This document shows, piece by piece, positions 1 through 7,775 of a DNA stretch of 64,000 bases. The DNA is taken from contig OY970278.1 of the NCBI GenBank assembly GCA_963715815.1, positions 62,001-126,000 on the forward strand. The letters are read 5' to 3'. The notes below the pieces were generated by a model. It did no database searches and was not told the origin of the DNA. It saw nothing but the letters and a program-made list of their open reading frames with translations. The DNA comes from JAFAMS01 sp963715815. GTDB taxonomy: Bacteria > Vulcanimicrobiota > Vulcanimicrobiia > Vulcanimicrobiales > Vulcanimicrobiaceae. The position numbers and the translations under genes were made by a program. How positions within the stretch are numbered: position 1 is the first letter of the stretch; each line of letters starts with the position of its first letter.

Positions 1-1636
1 TTTTCTTTCCGCCGGGAATGCTTAGTCTTTCGAACAGGACGCGCCCCAGCTGCAAAGGCGAGCCGAGATTGAACGTCTCACCGGCAAGCTCGTAGACTTC
101 ATCCTGCAGCTCCGTTACACGTGCGTCGATTTCTTTGGACATTTTCGTGAGCTCGCGCGGATCGAGCTTGATGCCGATTCTCTCCATGTGCGCGAGGATC
201 GTCGCCAGCGGCAGCTCGAGCTCTTCGTAGAGCGGAACCTGCTCGCGCAACGCGAGCTCGTGTCGAAGGACTCCCGAAAGGCGCCAAACTGCATCCGACC
301 ACGCCGCGGGTTCCTCGGGAAGCGCGAGCGCGAGATATTCTTCGGCAGCATCGCTCAGGCGCGTGTACGCTCGTGCCGGATTGAGCAAGTGCGCTGCGAT
401 CATCGTATCGTCGACAACGTGACGAACATCGCTCCGGGTCGCAGCGATCAACGCCTTCGCGTCGTGCACGACGATCTGCGCTTTGCCCATCCACAGTTCC
501 GCAAACGCGGCACCGACCTCTTCGAATTCGAGCGCAGCGACCAAAAATGAAATGCCGGAGCCTTCTTCCGCTGTGACGCCGATCGACTCGCTGCTTGGCA
601 AGAGTCCGCGATCGGTGATCCCCGGCTTGAGCGCGATCGCCAAGCGCGGCTTCTTCGCAAGCTCGCGCAGCGTCGCGGCCAGATCCGAATCCGCGATGAA
701 GGTCGTGTACTTGCCGGCCAAGGCTTTCGGTGCAGCTTCGATTGCCGCGGCGTTTTTCGGCGCTTCGAGCTTGGCGAGCAGCGACTTGAATTCGAGCTCG
801 CGATAGAGCACGTACAGCGTGTCGTTGTCGGGGGCTTTGTAGTGCGCGTGATCCCAATCGACATCAACCGGAAGATCCCTCAGCGCCGTCGAGACGTCGC
901 GGCATAGTTGCGCTTGCGCGCCATATTCGCGCACCAGAGCTTCGAGTTTCGGCGTGCCTGCGAGTGCCGGATTCGCAACGAGCGCGTCCAGAGTACCGGC
1001 TGCGTTGATTAATTTGCTGGCGGTCTTCTCGCCGACACCGGGGATACCGGGCAAATTGTCGGACGGATCGCCTTTTAGTCCGCGATAGTCGGCGAGCTGA
1101 CTCGGCTCGAGATCGAAACGCTCACGCACCGCAGGCTCGTCATAACGTCCGAGGTCGGTGATGCCGCGACGCGTCATCAGAACGGTCGTGCGGTCGTCGA
1201 CGAGCTGCAAAAGATCGAGGTCGCCGGTCACGACCAGCGTGCGTTGATGCGCTTCTTCCGATTTCTTCGCAAGCGTCGCGATGATGTCGTCGGCTTCTTC
1301 GCCGTCGATCTCGACGATCGGGATATCGTACGCCGCGAGCACGTTCCGTACGAGCGCGAATTGGCTGCGCAAATCGTCGGGTGTTTCCTGACGGTTCGCC
1401 TTATACTCGGCGTAGCGCTCGAGCCGTGCGCGCGGAACGCCTTTATCGAAGGCTGCGACGACGTGCGTCGGCCGTTCGTCGGTCAACACTTTCTGCAGCA
1501 TCATGATGAAGCCGTAAGCTGCATTGGTCGGCATGCCGGTTGCGGTCGTCATCACCGGCAGCGCAAAGAAGGCGCGATAGACGAGTCCGTACGTATCCAG
1601 TAGCATCAGCGTCGCCGTATCGGGCGGCGGAATCAC
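1..1636 (-). CDS. polA: DNA polymerase I, N-terminal part (cut by window edge)
   Basis: DNA polymerase I fills gaps and removes primers during replication and repair. The visible 545 residues hold the 5' nuclease domain (about 1-290; 'YRAFFALP' near the start, 'EADDIIATL' and 'GDPSDNLPGIPGVG'), then a 3'-5' exonuclease-like domain (about 300-470), then the first polymerase residues ('FNLGSPLQLGRVLFE'). The exonuclease D-x-E motif is missing: the equivalent stretch reads 'RLAIALKPG', so proofreading is probably absent, as in several Gram-positive Pol I proteins. I chose the GTG start at 1636 because it overlaps the TGA of the upstream gene (GTGA) and gives the usual lead of about ten residues before 'LLLD'; an internal ATG lies at 1606. 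The palm and fingers lie beyond base 1. Confidence 0.93.
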   Translation of the reverse strand, partial: MIPPPDTATLMLLDTYGLVYRAFFALPVMTTATGMPTNAAYGFIMMLQKVLTDERPTHVVAAFDKGVPRARLERYAEYKANRQETPDDLRSQFALVRNVLAAYDIPIVEIDGEEADDIIATLAKKSEEAHQRTLVVTGDLDLLQLVDDRTTVLMTRRGITDLGRYDEPAVRERFDLEPSQLADYRGLKGDPSDNLPGIPGVGEKTASKLINAAGTLDALVANPALAGTPKLEALVREYGAQAQLCRDVSTALRDLPVDVDWDHAHYKAPDNDTLYVLYRELEFKSLLAKLEAPKNAAAIEAAPKALAGKYTTFIADSDLAATLRELAKKPRLAIALKPGITDRGLLPSSESIGVTAEEGSGISFLVAALEFEEVGAAFAELWMGKAQIVVHDAKALIAATRSDVRHVVDDTMIAAHLLNPARAYTRLSDAAEEYLALALPEEPAAWSDAVWRLSGVLRHELALREQVPLYEELELPLATILAHMERIGIKLDPRELTKMSKEIDARVTELQDEVYELAGETFNLGSPLQLGRVLFERLSIPGGKK

Positions 1637-4074
1637 TGTACGCTTACAGCCAATGACGCGGCGCCGACGTCGCCGTCGTCGGAGATCTTCAACACGGAGA
1701 CGACGTAGTGTCCCGGCTGCGTCGGAAGGTCGACGTTGAATGCATCGCCATCATTCTGCCCAACCCGCCACACGATTGCTTGCGGCGCAGAGATCGCGAG
1801 GCTGTTATCAGGAGCGGCGACCGTGCGCGCGTTGTCAGCGCCGAAAATATCTTGCGCCTTCGAACCGGCGGGCGCGACGTACGCGTGCCAGCTCGGATCG
1901 GTCGATGCAGGATCTTGTGTCGTCGTTCCACCCGCGGCCAAGATCGCCGGCGCGTTGTCGAACGATGCACCGGCGCTGGGGCGGCCGTTGGAGACGCGTA
2001 CGGCGAGCAGCGAAGCGCCTTGTTCGCCGCCGTCCTGAATCGAGATGTGGGCGGTCGCGCCCGGCGCGTAATTCCCGCGATCGGCACTGAGTGCGGTTAC
2101 GCGCGGATAGCCCGGTCCGTCGATGGCAACGGGAAAGTCGCTCGTGTAGACCGCGCCGTCTTTGACGAAGGCGACGCCGATGCGAACTGTGCCGACCGCG
2201 TTCGCGAGCGCCAGTCGTGCTGATGCGTGGCCGCCCGACGCGCTTGCAACGCGCGAATCCGCGATGCGCGCACCTTCGACGGTGAAGAGCGCGCTTCCGT
2301 AGGCACCGTTCAGGGTCGCGTTCACATCGATGTGATCGCCGAGTTTGTAGCGATCCTTATCGAGCGTCACAATGATATCGCCGCTGCGGCTGGCAAGGCG
2401 CGCGCCGAGTGTGGTTGGCGCCACCGTAACAGCCGTTGCGTCCATTGCCGCGGAGTTGTCGACCAGTTGCGCGGTTGCGATGTTCGTCCCGAGCTGCGTG
2501 GATGCGAAGGTGGCTTGCGCGTGTCCGAGCGCGTCGAGCGTGACGGTATCGTCCGACGTATTCGGCCCTTTCATCAACACGACTTTCACTTGACGGCCGG
2601 CGGCGGGGCGTCCATCCGTTGCATCAAAGCCGTGAACGTCGAACACCGCGGCTTGTCCGACGTCGAGCTGCGCGTTATCGGGCGTGATCGAGACGACCGT
2701 CGAGGCATTCGGAACCACGATCTGTGTCGTTGCCGTCGCGCTTTGAGTCGATGCAACCACACCGTACGTCGAGGAGAGCCCGTCCGTCGGCGCCGGGAGC
2801 GTGACGAGTGCCGTACCATCGATCGTTGTGCGAACCGACGTGTTTTGAATCGTCGTCGTCCCCCAGCGTGGAACATCGAGACTTTCGCCGGGTGGGATGA
2901 CGTGCGGCGTACGCACCACGCGCACTTGTACGACTTGCCCGGCGAGCGGTTTGCCTTGGCTACGCAATGAGACGCGCAGTGGAACCGCGGACGATGCCGA
3001 GCAGCTCGCGCCGCACAATGCGGCGATATTCAGCGTGTAGTCGCCGGCCGCGTCGACGTGTACGGCCGTACCGCCCGTACCGCCGCCTGCAGTCGCGATG
3101 ATCGCAAGCTCACCGGCCGCCGTATCTTGTGGAATCGGCAGCGCACCCCAAAAGCCGCCGCTCGGTTCCAGCGCGAAGGTTGCGTTTGCGACGGTGCGTC
3201 CGCTCACGAGCGCGCTCACATGAATGTCGCCGCGCATCGGCTTGAATGTGGGACCGTCGCGTTTTCGCGCGAACCCGACGACGCGCAACGTTTCACCCGC
3301 GCGGACGACGCCACGGTCGGCACGCACGCCGACGATCGCGAGCGGCAACGGTGCCTGCGGCGTCAGCGAAATGAACGCTTTGCTGCGTCCCCACTCGGCG
3401 AGCGCGAAGCGCGCGCCCGCGATTCCGTGCGCGATTCCGTCGGCGCCCGTCTTCACGTCGACGAACTTTCCACCGGCGAGCAAGGTCACGCGCATTCCCG
3501 AGAGCGGTTGCCCGGTGCGCAAATCCATACCGTACAGGATCCAGCCTTCGGGCGTTTCTTTCGTCACAAGGCCGATCCGCGTGAGATTAATCCAGGTCTG
3601 CTGCGAGGCTTCGCCGCGCCGTGCCTCGATCACGAAGAAACCTTCACGGTTGCCGAGCGGGACGCTGACGTCGTTCGATTCGAATCTGTAGCCTTGGGGC
3701 GGCGTGAACTTCCAACGCGCGACGGCATGAGCGTGCGACGTATCGATCGCGTGCATGCGCGAGCTTCCCGCGATCAAAACATCCGCTGGATCGGTTTCGT
3801 ACGCCGTAAAATCAACGGGCGCACCCGAATACGTGTCGAGCCGGACCGTAACGTCCTTCCACGGAACCAATACGTCGCGCGCATAGAGCGCGAAGACACC
3901 GTCCAGCTTATGCGTGTCGAGGAGCGGACGCGCGGCGCGCACCGGCGGCGCAGTCTGCGCAATCGCGATGACCACGATCAGCGCGATGCGGACAAATGCT
4001 CTAGTATTCGTAAGAAATCGCGCCGGCTTGTTCGAACGCCATCTTGAACGCGACTCCGAAATTACGGACGTCAC
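1633..4074 (-). CDS. Secreted protein with macroglobulin (MG)-like domains
   Basis: An 813-residue exported protein of repeated beta-sandwich segments. The N-terminus is basic, then hydrophobic ('IALIVVIAIAQ'), then 'PVRA' before the mature chain, consistent with a signal peptide. Segments such as 'GWILYGMDLRTGQPLSGMRVTLL' and 'VVRAGETLRVVGFARKRDG' resemble the MG1/MG2-type domains of bacterial alpha-2-macroglobulins. At about half the usual length it lacks a recognisable thioester motif, so it is a short relative rather than a full protease trap. The start is uncertain: GTG 4074 overlaps the upstream lipoprotein gene by 74 nt and gives a long n-region. The end overlaps polA by 4 nt. Function is inferred from fold only. 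Confidence 0.72.
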   Translation of the reverse strand: MTSVISESRSRWRSNKPARFLTNTRAFVRIALIVVIAIAQTAPPVRAARPLLDTHKLDGVFALYARDVLVPWKDVTVRLDTYSGAPVDFTAYETDPADVLIAGSSRMHAIDTSHAHAVARWKFTPPQGYRFESNDVSVPLGNREGFFVIEARRGEASQQTWINLTRIGLVTKETPEGWILYGMDLRTGQPLSGMRVTLLAGGKFVDVKTGADGIAHGIAGARFALAEWGRSKAFISLTPQAPLPLAIVGVRADRGVVRAGETLRVVGFARKRDGPTFKPMRGDIHVSALVSGRTVANATFALEPSGGFWGALPIPQDTAAGELAIIATAGGGTGGTAVHVDAAGDYTLNIAALCGASCSASSAVPLRVSLRSQGKPLAGQVVQVRVVRTPHVIPPGESLDVPRWGTTTIQNTSVRTTIDGTALVTLPAPTDGLSSTYGVVASTQSATATTQIVVPNASTVVSITPDNAQLDVGQAAVFDVHGFDATDGRPAAGRQVKVVLMKGPNTSDDTVTLDALGHAQATFASTQLGTNIATAQLVDNSAAMDATAVTVAPTTLGARLASRSGDIIVTLDKDRYKLGDHIDVNATLNGAYGSALFTVEGARIADSRVASASGGHASARLALANAVGTVRIGVAFVKDGAVYTSDFPVAIDGPGYPRVTALSADRGNYAPGATAHISIQDGGEQGASLLAVRVSNGRPSAGASFDNAPAILAAGGTTTQDPASTDPSWHAYVAPAGSKAQDIFGADNARTVAAPDNSLAISAPQAIVWRVGQNDGDAFNVDLPTQPGHYVVSVLKISDDGDVGAASLAVSVQ

Positions 4075-4417
4075 CGCGTTTCATTGGCGAGTAATCGTTG
4101 CTAATTCCGATCAGTGCCGATGATCCGCTATCGATGCCGGCGTAGCGGCTCCCGTCACTGGCCGTGAAAATGAAGTGCGTCGCCACCGGAAAGAGCTGCG
4201 ACGAAATATCGTTGGTCAATTCGAGTTTAAAGATCAAATACGATTGCGACGCGCCTCCGACCGTACCGACCGCTGCGTCGTTGCTGCTCACGAAGCGGTT
4301 GTCGAGAATCTTAATGTCGGTAGCCGAGGAATACAGGCTTGCCGGCGTCGGTTTCTCTTGACATCCTGCGGTCAGCAGACCAAGCGCAAACAGCGCTGCG
4401 GACATCCGTCGGGGCAT
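4001..4417 (-). CDS. Small predicted lipoprotein, DUF4352-like
   Basis: A 138-residue protein with a lipoprotein signal: 'MPRRMSAALFALGLLTAGC', with the lipobox Cys at residue 19. The mature part is one probable Ig-like beta domain ('YLIFKLELTNDISSQLFPV', 'FTASDGSRYAG'), a pattern seen in DUF4352-type extracellular domains. It probably sits on the outer face of a membrane. It lies first in the minus-strand run leading to the macroglobulin-like gene and polA, and its 3' end overlaps the next frame. No specific substrate or partner can be proposed. Confidence 0.75.
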   Translation of the reverse strand: MPRRMSAALFALGLLTAGCQEKPTPASLYSSATDIKILDNRFVSSNDAAVGTVGGASQSYLIFKLELTNDISSQLFPVATHFIFTASDGSRYAGIDSGSSALIGISNDYSPMKRGDVRNFGVAFKMAFEQAGAISYEY

Positions 4418-4479
4418 GCGGGCGGTCTTCGCGGAGCGCGAAGGTTGCGCCTCGCATCAACGGGTACAAGCTCTGAGTC

Positions 4480-4659
4480 ATGAACGACGAGACCGCCCCG
4501 GAACCAGCAACCGTACCGTGTCGTTACTGCGGGAACGATGCAGACGCCGCTCCGTCTGGATCGGAGCAAGAAGCAACAAGTGGGAAAACGGATGTGTATC
4601 AAGTGATCGTGCTATGTGCAGCCTGTCACCGCCCGTTCGCCACGATCGCTCGGAATTGA
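4480..4659 (+). CDS. 59-residue zinc-ribbon-like protein
   Basis: A short open frame starting at ATG 4480 and ending at TGA 4657-4659. It encodes two Cys pairs 31 residues apart, 'CRYCGN' and 'LCAACHRPF', the spacing of a rubredoxin-knuckle zinc ribbon. Such short proteins usually bind zinc and contact nucleic acid or a partner protein. It is divergent from the lipoprotein gene (62 nt between starts) and only 5 nt precedes the next gene, so the two are probably cotranscribed. The paired Cys motifs and tight packing are the evidence that it is real; no named family is recognised. Confidence 0.6.
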   Translation: MNDETAPEPATVPCRYCGNDADAAPSGSEQEATSGKTDVYQVIVLCAACHRPFATIARN

Positions 4660-4664
4660 ACGCG

Positions 4665-5159
4665 ATGCTCGCGCGCGCTGCTTTTCTCACCCTCGCGTTC
4701 GTGTTGCTCGGCGCATCTCCGGCGCCTGTGCCCGTGCCAATCGTTCAGTTGCACGCGACGTATACCGTCGAGACGAACAAGCTCGGACAAGTCGTGCGCG
4801 TCGTTTCCGCGAACGCTACGAATGATGCACGCTTCAACGAGGCAACGCGCGGCAATGCACTGCAAGCGTTTATCCGCCGGCCCAACGGTACGGCCGTTGC
4901 GGGCGTCTACAAGCTCACCTACGACTACTCACCCAAAACGAAAGACGTGCGACGCGACGTTCAGCTCGTGCACGCCGGGGGCGTCGATCCGGATGCGAAG
5001 GGCTACGTGACGACCGTGCTCTCGAAGGCCAAATCAGTGCCGGGCGCCACACCCGATCCGATGCAAGAAGCCAAGAAGGCAACTACGGCCGGGACGAATT
5101 CTAATCTGCCGGATTTCAACAATATCGTCGACCCCCAAGCGTCCAGCTCGGCCAAGTAG
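4665..5159 (+). CDS. Hypothetical exported protein
   Basis: A 164-residue protein beginning 'MLARAAFLTLAFVLLGASPAPVP', a clear signal peptide. I chose ATG 4665 over upstream in-frame codons because it places the hydrophobic stretch at the N-terminus. The mature part holds 'YTVETNKLGQVVRVVSANAT' and 'KLTYDYSPKTKDVRRDVQL', a probable small beta-rich domain, followed by a low-complexity tail ending 'DPQASSSAK'. It lies between the zinc-ribbon gene and the next small gene with almost no spacing, so all three probably share one transcript. No family recognised. Confidence 0.7.
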   Translation: MLARAAFLTLAFVLLGASPAPVPVPIVQLHATYTVETNKLGQVVRVVSANATNDARFNEATRGNALQAFIRRPNGTAVAGVYKLTYDYSPKTKDVRRDVQLVHAGGVDPDAKGYVTTVLSKAKSVPGATPDPMQEAKKATTAGTNSNLPDFNNIVDPQASSSAK

Positions 5160-5435
5160 ATGCCGCGGCGTTCGCGCAGGCCGCAAAAACGCGAGGCGGC
5201 GGCCACGCCGGAAGACTTGATGCAGTTTTATCTGCGCAATCGCGAGCATTTCGAAAAGCGTTCCGACGCCGACCTCGAGCGATCGTGCGCGTCAAAGGAC
5301 GCCTATCCGACCGAAGCGCACGCACGCGCCGTCGCAGCAATGAACGGTATGGCCAACGTGCTCTTTACCTACGAATGCTTTTATTGCAAGCAGTGGCACC
5401 TCACGCGGCGCCCGGGTCCTGCTTCTAGCGTGTGA
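5160..5435 (+). CDS. Small Cys/His protein with a C-terminal 'YECFYCKQWHLTR' knuckle
   Basis: A 91-residue basic protein whose ATG follows directly on the stop of the previous gene. The C-terminus contains 'YECFYCKQWHLTR', a C-x2-C-x2-WH pattern found in small uncharacterised bacterial proteins of about this size. An earlier Cys lies in 'SCASKDAYPTEAHA'. A metal-binding or nucleic-acid role is possible but unproven. Its 3' end overlaps the convergent cupin gene by 11 nt. It is the third gene of a run that starts with another Cys-rich protein. Confidence 0.65.
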   Translation: MPRRSRRPQKREAAATPEDLMQFYLRNREHFEKRSDADLERSCASKDAYPTEAHARAVAAMNGMANVLFTYECFYCKQWHLTRRPGPASSV

Positions 5436-6795
5436 AGCTTATCTCGTCGTCGTATTTGATGAGATCGAAAAAATTGCTGAGCTCGGGTCGCGATTCGAGA
5501 CACGGATAGCGCGCAACGAATTGCTTGCGATGCTCTTCGTCGCGGAAGGCGCGTGACGAGAGCTTCTCGTTGATCCCGGGGAACTTGTCGGGATCGCTCT
5601 TGGTGCGCACCCAGTTCGCAATCTTCCCATCCTCGCGCAGCTCGCGCACGGCTTGCGTGAAATCATCTTCCGCAATCCCGAGCCACTCGAGGAGGTAGCC
5701 GGAAAGACCCGGCGTGACTTTGTAGCCGCCCAGTGTTCCTTGCAGCTTGGCTTTCGTTTTGTCGATCGTGCGCGCCAGCAACACAAGCCCACCAAGCTCG
5801 GCGTGCGGCGAGCGCGGCGCGTGCGCGCGCAGATCGGCCTCCGGAAATTCGAGCCCAATTGTACGATACGCACCGACGGCTTCGAGCAGCGGACGATCGT
5901 CAAAGCGGAAGAAATACGCCTTCTCATCCGCGGTGTGGACGTACGGCATCCAGGCTGGAATCGCGAATGTATCGCCGCGCTTCCACTCAAGGACTGCGTC
6001 GCCTATTCGGCTCCGCCCCGAACCTTCGACGACGTGATAGACGGCGCTCGCAGTCTCGCAGCGCTCCGGTGAGGACGTTCCCGCATTGACGCGCTCCGCC
6101 GACGCGCCGATCGTGCGCGAAATCGGACATGGCGTGTCGCGCAGCAGGTAGTCGACCGATGCAAACGATTGCGAACCTTGATCGACAAGCGCGACGATCT
6201 CCGCCCACGGGTACTTCAGCCGCGATGGACCGCTGGGCGGACTCGACGGGAAGCGCGGGTCGGCATAGCCTTCCGCAAAGTTCGCCGGAATGAATTGCCA
6301 GACTGGCAGATCGAGACCGTCGAGCCAGATCATCGGACCGTCGCCTTCATGCCCGTGGTCGTGGAATTCCCAGGAAGGCGTGAGGATCACGTCGCCGCGT
6401 TCCATCGTCACCTTCTCACCGCCGACCGCCGTGAAGCCGCGACTGCCTTCAATAATAAAGCGCAGCGCGAACGCAGTGTGACGGTGCGCAGGCGCGGTCT
6501 CGCCCGGCAAGATCATTTGCAGGCCGGCAAAGAGCGTGTCGGTCGTGAACGGCGCGCGTAAGGCCGGATTCACGAGCATCAGTACGCGCCGTTCGGCTTC
6601 GTCTGCTGAGATTAGATGACCGGCGCGTCCCAGCAACTCGCGAAGCTGCGCGTACCGCCACACGTGCGGGACTGCTTTGGGCGCGGGCTTCGGCGGAACC
6701 ATCGCGCGCATCGCCGTCCAGAGTGGTGCCGTCGCCTGCGCAGATACATCTGAGAGAAGACGATCCAGGGAATCGGCCGGGACGATTGTTGCCAT
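5425..6795 (-). CDS. Gentisate 1,2-dioxygenase-like bicupin fused to DUF5069 domain
   Basis: A 456-residue protein. Residues about 1-320 form a two-cupin dioxygenase of the gentisate 1,2-dioxygenase family, which opens the ring of 2,5-dihydroxybenzoate to maleylpyruvate using Fe(II). The first cupin has the metal motif 'PAHRHTAFALRFIIEG' with a later His in 'WEFHDHGHEG'; the second has 'VYHVVEGSG' and 'IPAWMPYVHT'. From about residue 325 the protein continues into a DUF5069-type domain ('SPHAELGGLVLLARTIDK', 'LLEWLGIAEDDFTQAV'), normally a separate protein. ATG 6795 has an AAGGGGG ribosome site. It diverges from a fumarylacetoacetase-family gene, which fits fumarylpyruvate hydrolysis later in the same route. 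The true substrate may be another hydroxybenzoate. Confidence 0.82.
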   Translation of the reverse strand: MATIVPADSLDRLLSDVSAQATAPLWTAMRAMVPPKPAPKAVPHVWRYAQLRELLGRAGHLISADEAERRVLMLVNPALRAPFTTDTLFAGLQMILPGETAPAHRHTAFALRFIIEGSRGFTAVGGEKVTMERGDVILTPSWEFHDHGHEGDGPMIWLDGLDLPVWQFIPANFAEGYADPRFPSSPPSGPSRLKYPWAEIVALVDQGSQSFASVDYLLRDTPCPISRTIGASAERVNAGTSSPERCETASAVYHVVEGSGRSRIGDAVLEWKRGDTFAIPAWMPYVHTADEKAYFFRFDDRPLLEAVGAYRTIGLEFPEADLRAHAPRSPHAELGGLVLLARTIDKTKAKLQGTLGGYKVTPGLSGYLLEWLGIAEDDFTQAVRELREDGKIANWVRTKSDPDKFPGINEKLSSRAFRDEEHRKQFVARYPCLESRPELSNFFDLIKYDDEISFTR

Positions 6796-6823
6796 GATGG
6801 ACCCCCTTGGCCCCCCACGCAGT

Positions 6824-6871
6824 AGGGCCCCTCATAATTGGAGTAAAGTAAGCATTCCCCGAGGGGGCCCT
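6824..6871. promoter_or_regulatory. GC-rich inverted repeat between divergent catabolic genes
   Basis: The 98-nt gap between the cupin and hydrolase genes holds AGGGCCCCTC (6824-6833) and GAGGGGGCCCT (6861-6871), near-perfect inverted arms separated by an AT-rich 27-nt core. The layout suggests a dimeric regulator site controlling both divergent genes. No regulator gene is adjacent. Part of the left flank also serves as the cupin ribosome site. Confidence 0.45.
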
Positions 6872-6893
6872 CAACAACATTTTTCCCAGGGGC

Positions 6894-7775
6894 ATGAAAT
6901 TAATGCGATTCGTTAGCTACACGCGAGGCCGCGATGCGGCATCAGGCGTCATCGAAGGAATGTCGGTTCGCCCGTTTCGAGCCGGGCTCGATCTTGGCGC
7001 GTTCATCGCGCTTGCGCCCGATCAGCGTGCAGCCGAGCTGAAAAATCTCGGCAGCCCGATCTCACTCGACGAGGTGCGTCTGCTAGCGCCTGTACGTCCG
7101 CACAAGAATGTCTTTTGCGTCGGCCGCAATTATCTCGCACATGCCGAAGAAGGCGCTCGCGCGCGCGGACAGGAGCTCAAGCTTCCTGACGTCCCGACCT
7201 TCTTCACGAAGGCCCCAACCGCAATCGCCGATCCGGATCAAACGCTCGAGCTCGATCCGAAACTCTCCTCGCAATACGATTGGGAAGCCGAGCTGGCCGT
7301 CATCATCGGCACACGTTGCCGCGACGTTTCCGAAAAGCAAGCGCTCGATATGATCTTCGGCTACTCATGCCTCAACGACGTGACGGCGCGCGATCTGCAG
7401 AAAGCGCACGTGCAGTGGTTTAAAGGAAAGACGCTTGATAACACGTGCCCGATCGGACCGTGGATCATCGAAGCCTCCGACATTGCGGATCCGCAAAAGC
7501 TCGAGATCGCACTGACGGTCAACGGCGTCGAGAAGCAGCGCTCGAACACGGACAAGATGATCTTCTCGATTGCCAAGATTATCGAAAGCCTTAGCGCCGG
7601 ACTGACGCTTGAACCGGGTGACGTAATCGCGACAGGGACGCCTGAAGGCGTCGGCTTCGCGCGCACGCCACCCGAGTTCTTGAACGACGGCGACGTCATG
7701 GAGATCACGATCCAGAACGTCGGGTCGCTCAAGAATAGCGTTCGTCTTAGCGCTCCCGTCGCCAGCGCTCGCTAA
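6894..7775 (+). CDS. Fumarylacetoacetate hydrolase (FAH) family protein
   Basis: A 293-residue FAH-fold enzyme. Such enzymes cleave carbon-carbon bonds in 2,4-dioxo acids using Mg2+ or Mn2+. The core shows 'NVFCVGRNYLAHAEE', 'DWEAELAVIIG', 'GYSCLNDVTARDLQ' and 'GDVIATGTPEGVG', typical of the FAHD/HpcE branch. Given the divergent gentisate-dioxygenase-like gene, fumarylpyruvate hydrolase is the most likely role; oxaloacetate decarboxylase is a possible alternative. ATG 6894 has a close AGGGG; ATG 6903 ('MRFVSY') is an equally good start. The stop overlaps the pntAA start (TAATG). Confidence 0.85.
   Translation: MKLMRFVSYTRGRDAASGVIEGMSVRPFRAGLDLGAFIALAPDQRAAELKNLGSPISLDEVRLLAPVRPHKNVFCVGRNYLAHAEEGARARGQELKLPDVPTFFTKAPTAIADPDQTLELDPKLSSQYDWEAELAVIIGTRCRDVSEKQALDMIFGYSCLNDVTARDLQKAHVQWFKGKTLDNTCPIGPWIIEASDIADPQKLEIALTVNGVEKQRSNTDKMIFSIAKIIESLSAGLTLEPGDVIATGTPEGVGFARTPPEFLNDGDVMEITIQNVGSLKNSVRLSAPVASAR

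Noticed and set aside
2227..2970. Long plus-strand frames across the macroglobulin-like gene
   Set aside because: Arg-rich, low-complexity translations typical of antisense frames in GC-rich DNA; the minus-strand gene has coherent domains.
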